A stretch of 64,000 nucleotides of DNA, taken from NCBI RefSeq assembly GCF_021287135.1, contig NZ_JAJTBB010000064.1, positions 1 through 64,000 of the forward strand, in the 5' to 3' direction. The translations under genes were made by a program, and so were the position numbers. Below the pieces are notes generated by a model, which was not told where the DNA came from, did no database searches, and saw only the letters and a list, made by a program, of their open reading frames with translations. This stretch comes from Acidovorax sp. GTDB taxonomy: Bacteria > Pseudomonadota > Gammaproteobacteria > Burkholderiales > Burkholderiaceae_C. Of the stretch, positions 34,805 through 43,158 are shown one piece after another. Within the stretch, counting starts at the first letter, position 1. Every line of letters begins with the position of its first letter.

Positions 34805-35314
34805 ATGGGCAACAAACTGTACGTCGGCAACCTGCCGTACTCGGTGCGCGACAACGACCTGGAGCAGGCCTTCGGCCAGTTCGGTGCGGTCACCAGCGCC
34901 AAGGTCATGATGGAGCGCGACACAGGTCGGTCCAAAGGCTTTGGTTTTGTGGAAATGGCCAGCGATGCCGAAGCCCAGGCTGCCATCAACGGAATGAACG
35001 GCCAGCCCCTGGGCGGCCGCAGCATCGTGGTGAACGAAGCGCGTCCCATGGAACCCCGTCCTCCCCGCAGTGGTGGCTTTGGCGGTGGCGGTGGTGGCTT
35101 CGGCGGCGGTGGCCGCAGCGGTGGCGGCTATGGCGGTGGCCGTGAAGGCGGCGGTGGCGGCGGCTACGGTGGCGGCCGTGAAGGCGGCGGCGGTGGCTAC
35201 GGCGGCCGCAGCGAAGGCGGCTTTCGCAGCCCCTACGGCTCCGGTTCCCGCAATGGCGGCGGCGGCGGCCGCAGCGGTGGTGGCGGTTACGGTGGCGGCA
35301 ACGGCGGCTACTGA
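34805..35314 (+). CDS. RRM RNA-binding protein, glycine-rich (paralogue)
   Basis: 169 residues. An RRM nearly the same as its upstream neighbour (LYVGNL, KGFGFVEM) followed by a longer low-complexity tail of Gly with Arg, Tyr, Phe and Ser (GGGYGGGREGG repeats). Such RGG-like tails bind RNA weakly and can drive condensation. GAGGAG precedes the ATG. The two genes look like a tandem duplication that kept promoter, leader and coding region, with growth of the tail in this copy. Confidence 0.92.
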   Translation: MGNKLYVGNLPYSVRDNDLEQAFGQFGAVTSAKVMMERDTGRSKGFGFVEMASDAEAQAAINGMNGQPLGGRSIVVNEARPMEPRPPRSGGFGGGGGGFGGGGRSGGGYGGGREGGGGGGYGGGREGGGGGYGGRSEGGFRSPYGSGSRNGGGGGRSGGGGYGGGNGGY

Positions 35315-35346
35315 TGCCGGACCCCGCTGGCGCTCTGCCTGCAAGG

Positions 35347-35369
35347 AAAGCCCCCTCGGGGGCTTTTTT
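35347..35369 (+). terminator. Intrinsic terminator of the second RRM gene
   Basis: AAAGCCCC (35347-35354), loop CTCG, GGGGCTTT (35359-35366), then TTT. It lies 32 nt after the stop and faces the convergent SDR gene. Confidence 0.92.
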
Positions 35370-35424
35370 CATGGGCGCACGGCGGGCGTGCCTCGGGGGC
35401 GGGCGCGCCCAGCGCGCTCCGTGT

Positions 35425-36201
35425 TTACTCGTGCTGGCGCCGCTTGCGCGGGCGGCCGGCCAGCAGCTTGTCGAAGACGGCGTTGGGCAGCAGGCGCAGC
35501 ACCTTGGCCACCACGCCCATCTGCCAGGGGATGACGCGGTAGCTCACGCCCCCGGCAATGGCGCGGAAGGCGCGGTCCGCGAAATCGTCCGGCTGCATCA
35601 GGAAGGGCATGCGGTAGCGGTTCTGCTGCGTCAGCGGCGTGTCGATGTAGCCGGGTGACAGGGTCACCACGCGCACGCCGTGTGGGCGCATTTCGCCGCG
35701 CAGGCTTTCGCAGTAGCTGATGACCGCCGCCTTGCTGGCGCAGTACGCGCCGTGCCCCGGCAGCCCCCGGATGCCGGCCACGCTGCCGATGCCCACCAGG
35801 GTGCCGCTGCCCCGTTGGGCCATGGCCGTGACAAAGGGATGGAACGTGGCCGCCACGCCGATGTTGTTGATGGCAAAGGTGCGCGCCATCACGTCGATGT
35901 CGTCCCGCACGGCGGTGTCGATGCCCACGCTGATGCCGGCGTTGGCGATGACGACGTCGGGCACGCCCTGCCGCGCCAGGCAGGCTTCGCCGGCCGCGAC
36001 GATGCTGTCGGTCACTGCCACATCTGCGCTATAAATTTCATAGCTGTCTGCGCTGATTCCATGGGCGTCGGACCAGATTTTTATGGCATCCGTTCGCCGG
36101 GCGACCAGGGCCAGCCGGTAGCCGGCCCGGTGGAACCGCAGGGCCAGGGCCTGGCCGATGCCGCTGGAGGCCCCGGTGATGAAGACGAGGGGAGAGGCCA
36201 T
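35425..36201 (-). CDS. Short-chain dehydrogenase/reductase
   Basis: 258 residues of the classical SDR fold. NAD(P) binding is by TGASSGIG (residues 9-16), with VIANAG near 85, the catalytic Ser in GIGSVAGIRG near 137 and YCASK near 151. The substrate is unknown; the C-terminus is basic (RPRKRRQ). Residues about 40-58 (KIWSDAHGISADSYEIYSA) are encoded by a copy of repeat family A, so a mobile-like element has become part of the protein between two strands of the Rossmann fold. The gene follows lptC on the same strand. Confidence 0.9.
   Translation of the reverse strand: MASPLVFITGASSGIGQALALRFHRAGYRLALVARRTDAIKIWSDAHGISADSYEIYSADVAVTDSIVAAGEACLARQGVPDVVIANAGISVGIDTAVRDDIDVMARTFAINNIGVAATFHPFVTAMAQRGSGTLVGIGSVAGIRGLPGHGAYCASKAAVISYCESLRGEMRPHGVRVVTLSPGYIDTPLTQQNRYRMPFLMQPDDFADRAFRAIAGGVSYRVIPWQMGVVAKVLRLLPNAVFDKLLAGRPRKRRQHE
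36027..36083 (-). repeat. Repeat family A copy inside the SDR coding sequence
   Basis: On the minus strand: AAAAATCTGGTCC, eroded hairpin block, AATCAGCGCAGACAGCTATG, AAATTTATAGCGC. The AGCTAT-AAAT-ATAGC end and the spacing from the A-run match intergenic copies. The frame is kept and the SDR length is normal, so it replaced or was absorbed into existing sequence. Confidence 0.65.
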
Positions 36202-36261
36202 GGTGGGTGGGGGCGTGCGCTGGGAGGCGGTGGGGTGGGTGCAGGGGCGGCCGTACCGGGG

Positions 36262-36897
36262 CTACCGCCGGGCCGTCCCAGGCTGGAGCACCCCGCGCAC
36301 GCGTCCGCGCAGCTGCAGCACCTGTTCGAGGTTGTCGTAGTCCATGCCGTCGGCCGTGAAGCGGTCGTCGCCCCGGGTGAGGATCACGGGGCGGTCCGAG
36401 CGCACGCGTTCGGTCTGGGTGTAGGCGTGCAGGAATTCGCTGCGGAACTCCAGGCGCGGCTGGGCGGGCGCACCGGCCTTGGGCGGCAGGGGTTCGCGGG
36501 TGACGATGGCGTTGCCGAACAGCTGTACCTCGGACCCGTCGGCGTTGGTCAGGGCGCGGTCGGCGGTGGCCACTGTGCGGCGCCCCGTGGGCGTGACCGA
36601 GCGCATGTGCGCGCGGTCGATCTCCAGCGTGTCAGTGTCGGGGTAGTGGCGCGCTTCGTCGCCCTGGACTTCGCTTTGCAGGCGGCCGGTGGCGTCAAAG
36701 CTCTTCACCGAGAACGACTTCATGAAGTAGTCGGGCTGGTGTGCGGGCTGGCGCTGGGTGGCCGGCAGCAGCGGCATGGGCGCGTTGCGCACCAGCCACC
36801 AGGTGCCCAGGGCCAGCAGCCCCATCAGCACGACGGGCAGGTACAGCGAGAACTGTTCCCAGGCTTGGCGGAGCATGTTGCGTTTCACGGGGGTCAC
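36262..36897 (-). CDS. lptC: LPS export protein LptC
   Basis: 211 residues. One N-terminal membrane helix (LYLPVVLMGLLALGTWWLV) anchors a periplasmic OstA-like domain (FSVKSFDATGRLQSEVQGDEARHYPDTDTLEI). LptC relays LPS from the LptBFG transporter to LptA. The likely start is GTG (36895-36897); GTG 36888 and ATG 36876 are alternatives. It follows kdsC, as usual, but lptA and lptB do not follow it here; the next gene is an SDR. Confidence 0.92.
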   Translation of the reverse strand: MTPVKRNMLRQAWEQFSLYLPVVLMGLLALGTWWLVRNAPMPLLPATQRQPAHQPDYFMKSFSVKSFDATGRLQSEVQGDEARHYPDTDTLEIDRAHMRSVTPTGRRTVATADRALTNADGSEVQLFGNAIVTREPLPPKAGAPAQPRLEFRSEFLHAYTQTERVRSDRPVILTRGDDRFTADGMDYDNLEQVLQLRGRVRGVLQPGTARR

Positions 36898-36943
36898 GGG
36901 CGAACCTTTGCCTTGCGGTGCCGGACGGTGGCGTGGGAGCGGC

Positions 36944-37522
36944 TCATGCGGTGTAGTCCGCCAGCAAGGCGGCGTAGCGGCCGGTGGCCACCAGCAGCAG
37001 GTCGCACAGCTCGCGCGCCGCGCCGTCGCCGCCGCGTGCCTGCGTCACAAAGTGGGCGGCGTGGCGCACCTCGGCCTGCGCGTTGGCGGGGGCGCAGGCC
37101 AGGGCGCTGCGCCGCAGCACCGGCAGGTCGGGCCAGTCGTCGCCCATGGCGGCGGCCTGGGACCAGTTGCAGCCCAGGCTGGCCAGGATCTGCTCGGCGG
37201 CGGGGCGCTTGTCTTCCGTGCCAAAGACCGCATGCTCGACCCCGAGGGCCTTGAGCCGCACGCGCAGGGGCAGGGAATCGCGCCCGGTAATCACTGCCGG
37301 GGTGATGCCCGCGCGCTGCAGCAGCTTGAGGCCATGCCCATCAAGGGTGTGGAAGCGCTTGAGGGTCTCGCCCGACTCGCTGATGTACAGGCCGCCGTCC
37401 GTCAGCACGCCGTCCACGTCGAAAAACGCCACGCGCACGTCCTGCGCGCGCAGCAGCAGTTCGGCGGGAAATTGCAGCACGGGAGAAGTCATTGCAGGGG
37501 GCATCGCTTTCGCGGGGCTCAT
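36944..37522 (-). CDS. kdsC: 3-deoxy-D-manno-octulosonate-8-phosphate phosphatase KdsC
   Basis: 192 residues, a cap-less HAD phosphatase making KDO for the LPS core. The HAD signature is VAFFDVDGVLTDGGLYIS (near residue 32) with ITGRDS, a Lys region near EDKRPA and the metal-binding GDDWPDLP near 125. Its ATG overlaps the kdsD stop as ATGA. The product feeds the same pathway as the enzyme encoded upstream. Confidence 0.95.
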   Translation of the reverse strand: MSPAKAMPPAMTSPVLQFPAELLLRAQDVRVAFFDVDGVLTDGGLYISESGETLKRFHTLDGHGLKLLQRAGITPAVITGRDSLPLRVRLKALGVEHAVFGTEDKRPAAEQILASLGCNWSQAAAMGDDWPDLPVLRRSALACAPANAQAEVRHAAHFVTQARGGDGAARELCDLLLVATGRYAALLADYTA

Positions 37523-38514
37523 ATGACTTTCGCACGCATGAGGTCGCCAATGTGCACGATGCCGGTGAGCGCGCCCGTGGCGTCCACCACCAGCACGCTG
37601 GTGATCGCGTGTGCTTCCATCAGCTCGGCGGCGTCCACGGCCAGGGCGTCGGGGGCAATGCGGCGGGGGTTGGGGTGCATCACCTCGGCGGCGGTCGCGG
37701 TGCGCAGGTCGGCACCCGCTTCGATGCGCCGGCGCAGGTCGCCGTCGGTGAAGATGCCCAGCACCAGCCCCGCGGCGTCCACGATGGCCGAGGCGCCCAG
37801 GCCCTTGGTGCTCATCTCGCGCATGAGTTCGCTGAACGACGCCTGGGGCGGCACCTGCGGGATTTCCGGCCCGCTGCGCATCACGTCGCTGACATGCGTC
37901 AGCAGCTTGCGGCCCAGCGAGCCGCCCGGATGGGAGCGCGCGAAGTCTTCGGGGCGGAACCCGCGCGCGTCCAGCAGGGCCACGGCCAGGGCATCGCCCA
38001 GGGCCAGCTGCGCCGTGGTGCTGGCGGTGGGCGCCAGCTGCAGCGGGCAGGCTTCGCGCTCCACGCCGCTGTCCAGCACGATGTCCGCATGTCGGGCCAG
38101 GGTGGAGCCGGCGCGCCCCGTCATCGCGATCAGCGTGGCCCCGAGGCGCTTGATGACGGGCAGCAGCGAGGTGACTTCGTCCACCTCGCCGCTGTTGGAA
38201 ACGGCCAGCACCAGGTCGACGGGCTTGATCATGCCCAGGTCGCCATGGCTGGCCTCGGCCGGGTGGACGAACATGGCCGGGGTGCCGGTGGAGGCCAGCG
38301 TGGCCGCGATCTTGCGGCCGATGTGCCCGCTCTTGCCCATGCCCATCACCACCACCCGGCCGCGCACGGCCAGGATGGCCTGCACCGCCTGGAGGAAAGA
38401 GTCGCCGACCCGGGCCTTCAGGCCCAGCACGGCCGCGGCCTCGATATCGAACGTGTCCCGGGCCAGTCGCAGGACTTTGTCGGTATCCAGGGGGGGCAAG
38501 GCAGGTGCGGTCAT
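37519..38514 (-). CDS. kdsD: Arabinose-5-phosphate isomerase KdsD
   Basis: 331 residues. Converts ribulose-5-phosphate to arabinose-5-phosphate, the first step to KDO. A SIS domain (VVVMGMGKSGHIGRKIAATLASTGTPAMFVHPAEASHGD) is followed by paired CBS domains (DVMRSG... and EVMHPNPRR...). A longer open frame extends far upstream antisense to kefB-like, but the conserved N-terminus begins at ATG 38514. It is divergent from the antiporter with 129 nt between. Confidence 0.95.
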   Translation of the reverse strand: MTAPALPPLDTDKVLRLARDTFDIEAAAVLGLKARVGDSFLQAVQAILAVRGRVVVMGMGKSGHIGRKIAATLASTGTPAMFVHPAEASHGDLGMIKPVDLVLAVSNSGEVDEVTSLLPVIKRLGATLIAMTGRAGSTLARHADIVLDSGVEREACPLQLAPTASTTAQLALGDALAVALLDARGFRPEDFARSHPGGSLGRKLLTHVSDVMRSGPEIPQVPPQASFSELMREMSTKGLGASAIVDAAGLVLGIFTDGDLRRRIEAGADLRTATAAEVMHPNPRRIAPDALAVDAAELMEAHAITSVLVVDATGALTGIVHIGDLMRAKVI

Positions 38515-38643
38515 CCGGGCGATTCTATCGATCGCACGGCGCCCGGGGCCCCGCAGAGGCGGCTTTCCCCAGCGGGGGCCGGGCCCTTGGCCCACGGCGC
38601 GAAAATTGGTGAACGGAGGGTGCGGCTCGGATAGCATCGAACC

Positions 38644-40629
38644 ATGTCCTCCCTTGCCCTCACACTGCTTTACCTGCTGGCCGCGGTGCTGGGCGTGGTG
38701 GCCTGCCGCAGCCTCAAGCTGCCGCCCATGCTGGGCTATCTGGCGGCCGGCGTGCTCATTGGCCCCCACGCGCTGGCGCTGGCCCAGAACTCCGAGGGCG
38801 TGCGGCACCTGGGCGAATTCGGCGTGGTGTTCCTCATGTTCGCCATCGGCCTGGAATTCAGCCTGCCCAAGCTGCGCGCCATGCGCCGGCAGGTGTTCGG
38901 GCTGGGGCTGATGCAGGTGGTGCTGACCATGGCCGTGGTCACGGGCGCAGCCCTGGTGCTGGCGCGCTGGGCCGGCGGGGTGTGGGACATCGGATGGCAG
39001 ACCGCCCTGGCGCTGTCGGGCGTGATGGCCATGAGCAGCACCGCCATCGTGGTCAAGCTGATGGCCGAGCGCGCCGAGCTGGAGAGCGAGCATGGCCGGC
39101 GCGTGATGGGCATTCTGCTGTTCCAGGACCTGGCCGTGGTGCCGCTGCTGGTGCTGATCCCGGCGCTGGGCTCGTCGTCGGATCAGCTGCTCACGGCGCT
39201 GGCCTGGGCGCTGGTCAAGGCAACGGTGCTGGTCGGGCTGCTGCTCACCGGCGGCCAGCGGCTGATGCGCTGGTGGCTCACGCTGGTGGCGCGCCGCAAG
39301 AGCGACGAGCTGTTCATGCTCAACCTGCTGCTGATCACGCTGGGGCTCGCCTGGCTGACCGAGCTGGCCGGGCTGAGCCTGGCGCTGGGCGCGTTCATCG
39401 CGGGCGTGCTGGTGTCCGAAACCGAATACCGCCACCAGGTGGGCACCGACATCCGGCCTTTCCACGACGTGCTGCTCGGGCTGTTCTTCATCACCATCGG
39501 CATGATGCTGGACTGGCACATCCTGGTGGACCGCTGGGCGCTGGTGCTGGGGCTGCTCACGGTGCCGCTGGTGCTGAAGCTGGCTCTCATCCTGGTGCTG
39601 GCGCGCGGCATGGGCGCCACCACGGGCGTGGCCCTGCGCACGGGCCTGTACCTGGCGCAGGCCGGGGAGTTCGGCTTCGTGCTGCTGTCGCTGACGCAGG
39701 CCAACGGCCTGGTGCAGCCGGCCCTGATGAACCCCATTCTCGCGGCCATGGTGCTGTCGATGCTGGCGACGCCGTTCCTCATCATGTACAGCAACCCCAT
39801 CGTGATGAAGCTGGTGGCCAGCGACTGGCTGCAGCAGTCGCTGCAGATGACCAGCATTGCGCGCAAGTCCATCAACACCAACAAGCACGTCATCATCTGC
39901 GGCTACGGGCGGTGCGGTCAGAACCTGGCGCGCATGCTGGAGCGCGAAAGCATCCCCTACATGGCGCTGGACCTGGACCCGGACCGCGTGCGCCAGGCCG
40001 CCGCGGCCGGCGACTCCGTGGTGTATGGCGACGCCACGCGCCTGCAGGCGCTCATGGCTGCCGGGCTGGTGCGCGCCAGCGCCGTGGCCGTGACCTACAT
40101 CGACGTGCCCGCCGCGCTGAAGGTGCTGGCCAACGCCCGCGCCCACGCGCCCCAGGTGCCCGTGGTGGTGCGCACGCAGGACGACCTCTACCTCGACAAG
40201 CTCCAGGAAGCGGGCGCCACCGAGGTGGTGCCCGAGGCCATCGAGGGCTCGCTCATGCTGGCCAGCCACGCGCTGGCGCTGGTCGGCGTGCCCATGCGCC
40301 GCGTGCTGCGCCTGGTGCAGGACCAGCGCGATGCGCGCTACAACCTGCTGCGCGGCTATTTTCATGGCGCAGACGACGACACCACGAACGAGCGTGACCA
40401 GGAGCGCCTGTCCACGCTGAACCTGCCGCCCGGCGCCACCGCCCTCGGCCGCACGCTGGGCCAGCTGGCGCTGCCTGCCATGGGGGTGCAGGTGGTCAAC
40501 CTGCGGCGCGGCGACGGCCACGTGAGCGCGGCGGTGGATGGCGCCCTGCTGGCCGCCGGGGACACGCTGGTGCTCTCGGGCCACCCGGCCGCGCTGGCGC
40601 TGGCCGAGGACAAGCTGCTGCGCGGGTAG
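38644..40629 (+). CDS. Kef-type monovalent cation:proton antiporter (CPA2)
   Basis: 661 residues. About twelve membrane helices form the CPA2 exchanger (residues 1-390), including LLFQDLAVVPLL and the ion-site region TELAGLSLALGAFIAGVL. An RCK/TrkA-N domain follows with IICGYGRCGQNLARML, then a TrkA-C domain. It resembles YbaL/KefB. The partner quinone reductase of KefBC is not adjacent. TAGCAT (38632-38637) is followed by exactly six bases and the ATG, with no Shine-Dalgarno, so transcription is predicted to begin at the A of the ATG. Confidence 0.92.
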   Translation: MSSLALTLLYLLAAVLGVVACRSLKLPPMLGYLAAGVLIGPHALALAQNSEGVRHLGEFGVVFLMFAIGLEFSLPKLRAMRRQVFGLGLMQVVLTMAVVTGAALVLARWAGGVWDIGWQTALALSGVMAMSSTAIVVKLMAERAELESEHGRRVMGILLFQDLAVVPLLVLIPALGSSSDQLLTALAWALVKATVLVGLLLTGGQRLMRWWLTLVARRKSDELFMLNLLLITLGLAWLTELAGLSLALGAFIAGVLVSETEYRHQVGTDIRPFHDVLLGLFFITIGMMLDWHILVDRWALVLGLLTVPLVLKLALILVLARGMGATTGVALRTGLYLAQAGEFGFVLLSLTQANGLVQPALMNPILAAMVLSMLATPFLIMYSNPIVMKLVASDWLQQSLQMTSIARKSINTNKHVIICGYGRCGQNLARMLERESIPYMALDLDPDRVRQAAAAGDSVVYGDATRLQALMAAGLVRASAVAVTYIDVPAALKVLANARAHAPQVPVVVRTQDDLYLDKLQEAGATEVVPEAIEGSLMLASHALALVGVPMRRVLRLVQDQRDARYNLLRGYFHGADDDTTNERDQERLSTLNLPPGATALGRTLGQLALPAMGVQVVNLRRGDGHVSAAVDGALLAAGDTLVLSGHPAALALAEDKLLRG

Positions 40630-40659
40630 CGGCTGCGGCGGTGGTTGCGACGGATATGA

Positions 40660-40724
40660 GGTTTTAGGCAAAATCGGTCCCCAGCACCCGTCTGTATTGC
40701 GCAAGCAGCTATATTGTTTGTAGC
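40660..40724 (+). repeat. Dispersed repeat family A, copy 7
   Basis: GGTTTTAGGCAAAATCGGTCC, CCAGCACCCGTCTGTATTGC, then GCAAGCAGCTATATTGTTTG. The central stem is eroded but both ends are recognisable. It lies between the antiporter and apt genes. Confidence 0.65.
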
Positions 40725-40880
40725 GTTTTGCGCTGACTGAACCCCGCCACCGCCGTGCCGCCGGATGGATGCTCCCCGGCCGCAAGGCGCTGGCGGCTGG
40801 ATACACTCCCTGCGGCGAACGGCGGCCCTGGACGCCGCCCCGCCCATCGTCCTTTTGTCTTCTTGCTACCGAGCCCGCCC

Positions 40881-41435
40881 ATGCAGCCCCTCAGCGTGAA
40901 CGAATACCTTCGCCAGCACATCCGCACGGTACCGGACTGGCCCGCGCCGGGCGTGCAGTTCCGGGACATCACGCCCCTGCTGCAGGACCCGAAGGTGTTC
41001 CGGGTGCTGATCGACGCCTTCGTGCACCGTTACATGGACAAGGCCCTGCGGCCGGACGTGGTGGCGGGGCTGGATGCGCGCGGCTTCATCCTGGGCGCCG
41101 TGGTGGCCTACGAGCTGAACGTGGGCTTCGTGCCCATCCGCAAGAAGGGCAAGTTGCCGTTCACCACCGTGGAAGAGACCTACGAGCTGGAGTACGGCAG
41201 CGCCACGGTGGAGTTGCACACCGATGCCGTGAAGCCGGGCGACCGGGTGCTGCTGATTGACGACCTGATCGCCACGGGCGGCACCATGATGGCCGGCCGC
41301 AAGCTGCTGGAGAAGCTGGGCGCCACCGTCACCGAAGGCGCGGCCATCGTGGACCTGCCCGAGCTGGGCGGCTCGCAGCGCCTGCGGGAATCCGGGCTTT
41401 CGCTGTACACGCTGGTGGACTTCGCCGGCCACTGA
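40881..41435 (+). CDS. apt: Adenine phosphoribosyltransferase
   Basis: 184 residues. Salvages adenine to AMP using PRPP. The PRPP-binding loop is [15 protein letters not shown] (near residue 122), preceded by the hood sequence [14 protein letters not shown] and [11 protein letters not shown]. The start is the ATG that gives the short family N-terminus; a frame reaching further upstream is not conserved. TACACT (40802-40807) is a plausible -10 with a leader of about 67 nt. Confidence 0.95.
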   Translation: MQPLSVNEYLRQHIRTVPDWPAPGVQFRDITPLLQDPKVFRVLIDAFVHRYMDKALRPDVVAGLDARGFILGAVVAYELNVGFVPIRKKGKLPFTTVEETYELEYGSATVELHTDAVKPGDRVLLIDDLIATGGTMMAGRKLLEKLGATVTEGAAIVDLPELGGSQRLRESGLSLYTLVDFAGH

Positions 41436-41528
41436 ACCGGCCACTCAATGCCTGAGCGCCTGAGCACCCCGGGCGGCATGTGCGTCTGGCGGGTGCTGCG
41501 CGCCGCCGCGGGGTAGGACGACCCGCGC

Positions 41529-42422
41529 TCAGTTCAGCTCGCCGTACTGGGTGGTGCTCAGGTCCGGACCCCGCTCGACACCCGGCATTTCAGTATCTTC
41601 AAAGCCCGTGGGCTGCGACGGGGGCAGCAGCGGCCCCGACTGCACCGGAACACCGGGCCGGGCGCCTGCAGGGGCAGCGGCAGCGGTGGTGCTCGCCGCG
41701 GCGGCCAGAGCGCGCTTGAACGCAGCCACCTCGTCCGCCTCGATCGGTTCGTAGCGCGGGGCGGCCCGCAGCGGTGCCGCGGGGGCCGGCGCGGGCCGCA
41801 GCAGCGGGCCTTCGCTGGCGGCGGCGCGCAAGGGCGCCGGGGCCGAGGCGAGGGGCAGGGGCACGGCGTCCTGCGCGCGGGCAGCAGGCGTGGCCGGCAC
41901 GGGCGTTGTTGCCGGGCGCCGGGCGGCCGCGGGCGCCGCCTGCAGGCCGGCCCCCTGGGGCGCCACGCCCTTTTGGGGAATCCCCACCGCCACATGGTCG
42001 TTGATGCGCCAGTACACCGCCGTCACCAGGATGTCGTAGCGGGTCTTGGCCGTCTGGGCGATCAGGGCCTCGATCTCCGACAGCCGCACGGTCTCGCCGC
42101 CGTATTCGCGGGCCAGGTCCATCATCACCAGGAACTGCCGCCCGCGCTGGTCCAGCGAGAGCACCTTGAACTTGTAGCTGGCCGACAGGACGCCGGCGCG
42201 CACCATGGCATCGCGCACCACGGTGTAGAGCAGTTCGCGGCGCTCCATGCGCTCGTTCTTGCGATTGGCCGCATGCTCGGGCGGCACGGGGTCCAGCAGC
42301 GGCTTGCCCTGCCGGCCCGCCAGCGGCACGGTGGCGTCGGCATTCAACAGGCCCGACGGTTCGGCCTGGGTCCGGGGTTTGGCGGGGGCGGGTTTGCGGC
42401 TGAACCAACTGAACAGGGACAT
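41529..42422 (-). CDS. Hypothetical protein with Pro/Ala-rich C-terminal half
   Basis: 297 residues, not recognised. It starts MSLFSWFSRKPAPAKP. Residues about 65-145 look like a folded domain (RRELLYTVVRDAMVRAGVLS, KVLSLDQRGRQFLVMMDLAREYGG, AQTAKTRYDILVTAVYWR). The rest is a Pro/Ala-rich linker and a charged end (EPIEADEVAAFKRALAAA). No membrane segment or signal peptide. Codon use fits its neighbours. It may be an adaptor protein with a flexible tail; no function is proposed. Confidence 0.72.
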   Translation of the reverse strand: MSLFSWFSRKPAPAKPRTQAEPSGLLNADATVPLAGRQGKPLLDPVPPEHAANRKNERMERRELLYTVVRDAMVRAGVLSASYKFKVLSLDQRGRQFLVMMDLAREYGGETVRLSEIEALIAQTAKTRYDILVTAVYWRINDHVAVGIPQKGVAPQGAGLQAAPAAARRPATTPVPATPAARAQDAVPLPLASAPAPLRAAASEGPLLRPAPAPAAPLRAAPRYEPIEADEVAAFKRALAAAASTTAAAAPAGARPGVPVQSGPLLPPSQPTGFEDTEMPGVERGPDLSTTQYGELN

Positions 42423-42534
42423 GGCTTGCTTTCTACGGAACGGCGGCGCCAAAAAAATGCCGATCGAGTGTAACTTGATGTGTACCGGTTCCAGCGCCGC
42501 ATGCGCTGCCAACTGCCCGTGCGGCAGCGCGCTG

Positions 42535-43026
42535 TCAGGTCGCCGCAACGCGGCGGCGGCGGTTGCCCAGCCGCTTGGCCAGCACCGCGCCCACAGCCAT
42601 CACCAGGCCCAGCGCAATGGCCGGCTGGCGGTTGGACAGTTCGGTGAAGCGGATAGCCGTCAGGCTCCACAGCTTGCAGGGCACGCTGGCCTGCACCGTG
42701 GCGCTGCGCGTACGGTGGGAGAAGAAGGCGCCCTCGCCCACCACGGAGCCTGCGCCCACGATGGCCAGCCGCAGCCGCTCCTTTTCGTCCTGGTAGTGGA
42801 CGCTGAGGTTGCCGCTCTCCACCAGGTACAGCGTGCGGTCGGTCGTGCCCTGGCTGAACAGGATCTGCCCGGCCGGGAGCACCACCGGCAGCAGGTAGGA
42901 CGAAAGCACGTCCCACTGCGCGCTCGACAGGGGGTTGGTCATGCTGTCGTCCGCGCTGGCTTGGCTGATGGCGGCAATCAGGCCTTGGAGGTCGACCTTG
43001 GAAACAACGGGCGTGGGGACATTCAT
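42535..43026 (-). CDS. Cyclic-nucleotide-binding-domain protein without DNA-binding domain
   Basis: 163 residues forming a single cNMP-binding beta-roll: LPAGQILFSQGTTDRTLYLVESGNLSV, then GAGSVVGEGAFFSHRTRSATVQA, where VVGEGAFF...RSATV is the phosphate-binding cassette. No helix-turn-helix follows; a short hydrophobic segment and a basic tail (KRLGNRRRRVA) end the protein. It probably acts as a small-ligand sensor through a partner. Both neighbours are on the same strand but not close enough to prove an operon. Confidence 0.85.
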   Translation of the reverse strand: MNVPTPVVSKVDLQGLIAAISQASADDSMTNPLSSAQWDVLSSYLLPVVLPAGQILFSQGTTDRTLYLVESGNLSVHYQDEKERLRLAIVGAGSVVGEGAFFSHRTRSATVQASVPCKLWSLTAIRFTELSNRQPAIALGLVMAVGAVLAKRLGNRRRRVAAT

Positions 43027-43158
43027 GGTCCGCCGAAGCTACCCCTGTTACAGATTGCGCACAAGCACTGTTTACGTCCCTTTACAACATAGGCGACCAA
43101 CGGTGGCGCCCACGCCGCAGCCGGAGCGGGCGCCCACCCTCCGCAGCCGGGACGGCGC

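Noticed and set aside
35060-35310. Tandem DNA repeats or a CRISPR-like array
   Set aside because: The repetition is Gly-rich coding sequence (GGC/GGT codons) of the RRM protein tail, with no regular spacers.
37519-40806. A minus-strand open frame of 1095 codons continuous with kdsD
   Set aside because: Only the part from 38514 matches KdsD. The upstream part is low-complexity His/Gln/Arg-rich sequence, the antisense shadow of the Kef antiporter in GC-rich DNA.
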